Source: Alphaproteobacteria bacterium (lineage in GTDB: Bacteria > Pseudomonadota > Alphaproteobacteria > Rhizobiales > Xanthobacteraceae). Taken from it: 64,000 bases of DNA. Shown here in pieces: positions 60,226 through 64,000 of this stretch. The notes beneath the pieces are model-generated. The model searched no databases, was not told the DNA's origin, and was given only the letters and a program-made list of their open reading frames with translations. The position numbers were made by a program, and so were the translations under genes. Position 1 is the first letter of the stretch. Each line of letters starts with the position of its first letter. The stretch lies in contig VBAH01000014.1 in the NCBI GenBank assembly GCA_005884685.1, positions 35,763-99,762 on the forward strand, read 5' to 3'.

Positions 60226-61632
60226 TCAGGCTCCGAGTGCGGCGAGGGACTGGACGATGCGGGATTCTGCCTCGATTCGCGGCGCGTCCGCGAGCACGCC
60301 GAACAGGCTGTTGGTTCCAATATCCGTGATCACGACCGGCACCATCGTGCCGATCAGCTCGCGCGGCGCCATCGCCTGCACCGGCTGGAGATATGGCGAG
60401 CGGCCGGTCAACTGGCCAGGCAGGCGGCCGGGCTTTTCCATCAGCACGTCGAAAGTCAGCCCGCGGCAGCGCGCGTTGAAGGCGGCGGCGTTGCGATTGA
60501 TCGCGGCCTGCAGGCGCGCGAGGCGCTCGGATTTTACCTCCTCGGCGACCTGATCGCCCATGGTGGCGCCCGGCGTTCCCGGCCGCGGCGAATACTTGAA
60601 CGAGAACGCGCCCGAGTAGCCGACCTCGTCCACGATGCGCAGCGTCGCGGCGAAATCGGCTTCGGTCTCGCCGGGGAAGCCCACGATGAAATCGGAGGTC
60701 AGCGCCAGATCGGGCCGCGCACCGCGCAGCCGGTCGATGGTGCGCAGGTAATCGGCGCGCGTGTGACGCCGGTTCATGGCAGCGAGAATGCGGTCCGAGC
60801 CGGATTGCAGCGGCAGATGCAGTTGCGGTGCCAGCAGCGGCAGGTCGCGATGCACCGCGATCAGGTCGTCGTCGACGTCGCGCGGGTGGCTGGTGGTGTA
60901 GCGCAGCCGCGCGATGCCGGGAACTTCGGCGATGCGGCGCAGCAGGCCGCCGAGCGTGCAGGCGCGACCGTCGCGATCCTGGCCGTGATACGCATTCACG
61001 TTCTGCCCGATCAATGTCACCTCGCGCACGCCGCTCGCGGCGAGGTTGGCCACTTCCACGAGGATCGCTTCGACCGGCCGGGAGACTTCGGCGCCGCGCG
61101 TATAGGGCACGACACAGAAGGTGCAGAACTTGTCGCAGCCTTCCTGCACGGTGACGAAAGCCGTCACGCCGCGCGATTTCGTCTTCGCGATGCTCGGCAG
61201 GGTAAGAAAGCCGAACTTGTCCTCGACCGGAAACTCGGTCGCGACGATCCCCGTTTCCTGGCGTTGCCCGCGCGCGAGCAGATCCGGCAGCCGGTGATAG
61301 CTCTGCGGCCCGACCACGAGATCGACCACCGGCGCGCGGCGGATGATCTCTTCGCCCTCCGCCTGCGCGACACAGCCCGCGACCGCGACGGTGACGCGCC
61401 TGCCCGCGCGCGCCGCACCTTCCTTGAGCTGCCGCACCCGGCCGAGCTCCGAATAGACCTTTTCGGCCGCTTTTTCGCGGATGTGGCAGGTGTTCAGGAT
61501 GATCAGGTCGGCGTTTTCGGGCTCCCCGGTCTCGACGTACCCTTCGGGCGCCAGCAGGTCCGCCATACGATGGGAATCGTAGACGTTCATCTGGCAGCCG
61601 TAGGATTTGACGTAGAGCTTGCGTTCGGTCAT
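60226..61632 (-). CDS. miaB: tRNA-2-methylthio-N6-dimethylallyladenosine synthase MiaB
   Basis: Radical-SAM enzyme of 468 residues that adds methylthio groups to A37 of tRNA. The N-terminal cluster has cysteines in [21 protein letters not shown] and [11 protein letters not shown]. The radical-SAM CxxxCxxC is [13 protein letters not shown]. The C-terminal TRAM domain is present ([12 protein letters not shown]). It is in the same transcript as phoH and ybeY. Confidence 0.97.
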   Translation of the reverse strand: MTERKLYVKSYGCQMNVYDSHRMADLLAPEGYVETGEPENADLIILNTCHIREKAAEKVYSELGRVRQLKEGAARAGRRVTVAVAGCVAQAEGEEIIRRAPVVDLVVGPQSYHRLPDLLARGQRQETGIVATEFPVEDKFGFLTLPSIAKTKSRGVTAFVTVQEGCDKFCTFCVVPYTRGAEVSRPVEAILVEVANLAASGVREVTLIGQNVNAYHGQDRDGRACTLGGLLRRIAEVPGIARLRYTTSHPRDVDDDLIAVHRDLPLLAPQLHLPLQSGSDRILAAMNRRHTRADYLRTIDRLRGARPDLALTSDFIVGFPGETEADFAATLRIVDEVGYSGAFSFKYSPRPGTPGATMGDQVAEEVKSERLARLQAAINRNAAAFNARCRGLTFDVLMEKPGRLPGQLTGRSPYLQPVQAMAPRELIGTMVPVVITDIGTNSLFGVLADAPRIEAESRIVQSLAALGA

Positions 61633-61751
61633 TCGGCGCGCGGGCTCGGCCCTCTAAGCTATTGCAGAATTTGGCAAAATTTATGCAACCGGCACGGCCG
61701 GCTGGCGCAGTCTTAGCGCCTTTTGCCGCCAATTGAAACGCCGGGAATGCT

Positions 61752-62558
61752 TCAACTTGCCGCCGAGGCAGCGGGCAAGCTTCCGCGCAAAGCGGTAATG
61801 AGGTTCCGGCGGATCGAGGATTCCAGTAGCGGTGCCAAGGCTTTGCGGTCCGTGGCCCCATCATAGGCAATCGGCTCGCCCCAGGTGACCGACACATCCA
61901 CCGCGCCCGAGCGGGCAATGCCGCCGATATGCGCGACGAGCTTCATCTTGCCGTACCACGCGGCGCGCGGGCGCAGGTGACGCCCGAGCGGGATGCCCTG
62001 CTGGCTCACATAGGCAATCGACAGCGGCTGGATCCAAACCTGCGATACTTCGCCGGCCGAGGCGATCGCGTCGCGCGCAGCCCCGATCAGCGCGGTGCGG
62101 AACGGCATCACGCGGTTGCCGTCCCCGGCGGTCCCCTCGCCGAACAACAGCACCGGATCGCCATCGGCGAGGCGCCGCGCGATCTCGGCATTGACCTCTG
62201 CGGTCTTGTGCCGCCGGTCGCGCTCGACGAACACCGTGCGCTGCAGCCTGGCGAGCAGTCCGAAGAACGGCCAGCGCGCGATCTCGGATTTCGCCACGAA
62301 CACGACCGGCGCCTGCGCGGTGATGACCGAGATGTCGAGCCAGGAGGAATGATTGGCGACGATCAGCAGCGGGCGCCGGTCACTCGGCGCACCGACACGG
62401 CGCACGCGAATGCCGAGCAGCCTGCAGACGAAGCGGTGATAGAGCACCGGGATGCGCCGCCGCAGCGGGCGCTTCAGCGCAACCGCGAGCCACTGAACGG
62501 GGATCAGCACGAGCGTGACGGCCGCAAACACCACAACAACAAAAATAACGCGCAACAT
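61752..62558 (-). CDS. 1-acyl-glycerol-3-phosphate acyltransferase family protein (PlsC type)
   Basis: Membrane-anchored acyltransferase of 268 residues with an N-terminal hydrophobic segment. Motif I is IVANHSSWLDI (H-x4-D) and motif III is LLFGEGTAGDGNRVMPF. Such proteins acylate lysophosphatidate or, as OlsA, lyso-ornithine lipid in rhizobia; sequence alone cannot choose. The start overlaps the fur stop by one base. A 119-base gap leads to miaB. Confidence 0.88.
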   Translation of the reverse strand: MLRVIFVVVVFAAVTLVLIPVQWLAVALKRPLRRRIPVLYHRFVCRLLGIRVRRVGAPSDRRPLLIVANHSSWLDISVITAQAPVVFVAKSEIARWPFFGLLARLQRTVFVERDRRHKTAEVNAEIARRLADGDPVLLFGEGTAGDGNRVMPFRTALIGAARDAIASAGEVSQVWIQPLSIAYVSQQGIPLGRHLRPRAAWYGKMKLVAHIGGIARSGAVDVSVTWGEPIAYDGATDRKALAPLLESSIRRNLITALRGSLPAASAAS

Positions 62559-62992
62559 CAGCGTTTCTTGTCGTCGTCCAGCGGCACCGCATAAAGCTCG
62601 AGCCGGTGATCGACCAGCTTGTAGCCGAGCTTGCGCGCGACCTCGCGCTGCAGCCGCTCGATCTCTTCCGACTGAAACTCGATCACCTGCCCGCTGCGCA
62701 GGTTGATCAGGTGGTCGTGGTGGGATTCGGAAATCTGTTCATAGCGCGCGCGTCCCTCGCGGAAATCATGGCGCGTGATGATGCCTGAATCCTCGAACAG
62801 CTTGACCGTGCGATAGACCGTCGAAATCGAGATGTGCTCGTCGATCCTGGCGCAACGACGGTAGAGCTCCTCGACGTCGGGATGATCGGCCGAATCCGCG
62901 AGCACGCGCGCGATCACGCGGCGCTGCTCGGTCATGCGCATGCCTTTGGCGGCGCACTGCGCTTCGATGAAGTTCGGCCTGGAGTCGTTCAC
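62558..62992 (-). CDS. Fur-family metal regulator (Fur/Mur)
   Basis: A regulator of 144 residues with a winged helix (KGMRMTEQRRVIARVLADS; ISISTVYRTVKLFEDSG) and the metal-binding ESHHDHLINLRSGQVIEFQ. No CxxC zinc motif is present, as in the alphaproteobacterial Fur/Mur branch that responds mainly to manganese or iron. A TGCATC-like operator in the irr promoter (32404-32421) is its likely target. It lies 30 bases after rimI and overlaps plsC by one base. Confidence 0.9.
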   Translation of the reverse strand: MNDSRPNFIEAQCAAKGMRMTEQRRVIARVLADSADHPDVEELYRRCARIDEHISISTVYRTVKLFEDSGIITRHDFREGRARYEQISESHHDHLINLRSGQVIEFQSEEIERLQREVARKLGYKLVDHRLELYAVPLDDDKKR

Positions 62993-63022
62993 GACAATCC
63001 CGTCGGTGATCCGGCGGCCGTA

Positions 63023-63499
63023 TTATACAAGGTCCCGCCGCAGTACCAGCGCGCCCTTGCCGCCGGATCGCGCATAATAGCCGGGCCTGCGCCCCACCTC
63101 GCGAAATCCCGCGCGCGCGTAGAGCCGGCGCGCCGGCGTGTTGGCTTCGTCGACCTCGAGGAAAACAGCGCGCAGGCCGAGCCCGGCAAGGCGGCGCAGA
63201 TGCAGATCGAGCAACCGGCGCGCAAGCCCGCGCCCCTGCCACGCGCGCGCGACTGCGACCGAGAGAATTTCCGCCTCATCGGCGGCGCGGCGCGACAATA
63301 TGAAGCCGACATTGCGGCGCCCACTGGTGGCGCGGTCGGTGACGACGCTGCGGTCGGTGAGGAGCTGCTCGAATTCATGCTCGCTCCAGCCACGATTGAA
63401 CGAGGCCGCATGCAGCGCGGCGAGCGCGGCGGCATCGCGCGGGCTCGCGGTCGAGAGCGTCGGCTCGGTGCGCGCGAACAGCCGGACGAGCCAGTTCAT
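63023..63499 (-). CDS. rimI: Ribosomal-protein-alanine N-acetyltransferase RimI-like
   Basis: GNAT acetyltransferase of 158 residues. The acetyl-CoA loop is RAWQGRGLARRLLDLHL (Q/RxxGxG/A) and the later ANTPARRLYARAGFREVGRR is the usual second half. It starts on an ATGA overlap with tsaB, the usual partner, and precedes the Fur-family gene. In E. coli RimI acetylates S18; alphaproteobacterial members may have broader substrates. Confidence 0.9.
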   Translation of the reverse strand: MNWLVRLFARTEPTLSTASPRDAAALAALHAASFNRGWSEHEFEQLLTDRSVVTDRATSGRRNVGFILSRRAADEAEILSVAVARAWQGRGLARRLLDLHLRRLAGLGLRAVFLEVDEANTPARRLYARAGFREVGRRPGYYARSGGKGALVLRRDLV

Positions 63500-64000
63500 C
63501 GGCGCGGCAGCCGCCCGGCGTCCTGCGGGCGTGCGTCGGGCCGGCGCAGGTAGAGCGGCTTTGGCGCCCTGCCCTCGTCCTGCGCGGCGGCCCCGAGGCG
63601 CGCGACCCAGCCGATGTCGGGGGCGGCATTCACTTCGACGCGCGGTGCCGGCGACCCGCTCGGCCAGTGCGCCGCGACCAGCGCGGCGCCGGAGCCGGTG
63701 ATGACGGTTGGCCCGACTGGCACGGACCGTACGGCGGCGCGCACGCGATCGAGCCGCGGCGACACGATCGTCGTGCCGTTGGGCGCAAACACCTGGAAAT
63801 AGACCTGCTCGTTGCGCGCATCGATCGCCGCGATGATCGTGTTTTCCGAGCGTGCCGCGACATGCGGAGCCGCCAACGCCGACAATGTGGACAGCCCGAT
63901 CCCGGGCTTCGCGCTCGCAAGCGCGATGCCGCGCGCCGCCGCGATCCCGACCCGCAGGCCCGTGAAGCTGCCCGGCCCGACCGTGACGGCGATCCGATCG
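63496..64000 (-). CDS. tsaB: tRNA threonylcarbamoyladenosine biosynthesis protein TsaB, N terminus beyond the window
   Basis: 168 codons are present; the start lies past the right edge. The first visible residues (RIAVTVGPGSFTGLRVGIAA) contain the GPGSFTGLR motif of TsaB, a partner of TsaD in making t6A37 of tRNA. DARNEQVYFQVF follows. The C-terminal end overlaps rimI by four bases. About 60 residues are missing compared with the family length. Confidence 0.92.
   Translation of the reverse strand, partial: DRIAVTVGPGSFTGLRVGIAAARGIALASAKPGIGLSTLSALAAPHVAARSENTIIAAIDARNEQVYFQVFAPNGTTIVSPRLDRVRAAVRSVPVGPTVITGSGAALVAAHWPSGSPAPRVEVNAAPDIGWVARLGAAAQDEGRAPKPLYLRRPDARPQDAGRLPRR

Overview
The window is high-GC, gene-dense chromosomal DNA from an alphaproteobacterium. 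It is most likely a Hyphomicrobiales member of the Nitrobacteraceae/Xanthobacteraceae type (Bradyrhizobium, Rhodopseudomonas and Pseudolabrys relatives). This rests on an Irr-type iron regulator with a GCPWHD heme motif, a Fur/Mur lacking CxxC zinc motifs, the dnaA-dnaN-recF-gyrB order, the rimP-nusA-ylxR-infB-rbfA-truB-rpsO-pnp order, and several families of palindromic intergenic repeats. No rRNA, tRNA, CRISPR array or transposase gene was found.

Layout. 1-11.7 kb: the 3' edge of this stretch begins inside glnD (minus strand). It is followed by a sulfonate-type ABC transporter, a zinc alcohol dehydrogenase, an OsmC protein, a membrane protein, mutS (minus) and a PDZ protein whose protease domain has lost its catalytic residues. 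12-16.6 kb: malic enzyme fused to a phosphotransacetylase domain, a DapA-family aldolase/lyase, a Fic toxin-antitoxin pair in which the toxin is frameshifted, and rpsT. 17-25 kb: the replication and recombination genes dnaA, dnaN, recF and gyrB. 25-36 kb: mixed metabolism (enoyl-CoA hydratase, a second pseudo-protease, a MoeB-like adenylyltransferase, small secreted proteins, a 2-hydroxyacid dehydrogenase, an SH3 protein), then irr divergent from fabA-fabB-fabI, then an aquaporin. 36-46 kb (minus): the transcription/translation operon rimP to rpsO and pnp. 46-50 kb (minus): a cyanate/nitrate-type ABC transporter with cyanase, behind a strong sigma-54 promoter match. 50-53 kb: a DUF1801 protein and a HerA-like ATPase. 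53-64 kb (minus): a long, tightly packed run tsaB-rimI-fur-plsC-miaB-phoH-ybeY-corC-lnt-xre-metK-trmB.

How the genes work together. Nitrogen: glnD senses nitrogen status through PII, and the cyanate uptake/degradation operon carries a -24/-12 promoter that would answer to the same network. Iron: fur/mur and irr are both present, and the irr promoter carries TGCATC-like hexamers between its -35 and -10, the kind of site described for Bradyrhizobium Fur/Mur. Lipid: fabA/fabB/fabI make unsaturated fatty acids, and plsC and lnt use acyl chains.

Most notable signals. (1) A palindromic repeat lies in frame inside mutS, directly before the ATPase Walker A motif, and again inside the start of truB, so the repeat is apparently translated in both. 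(2) The same hairpin core sits inside a two-part repeat at two distant loci, as a ~101-bp composite. (3) Two separate trypsin-like proteins have lost catalytic residues. (4) A Fic locus keeps its antitoxin while the toxin carries two frameshifts and an altered active site. (5) The cyanate-binding protein has a Cys/His motif in front of its Tat signal. (6) Leader hairpins followed by U-runs occur downstream of promoters for rpsT and rimP-nusA.
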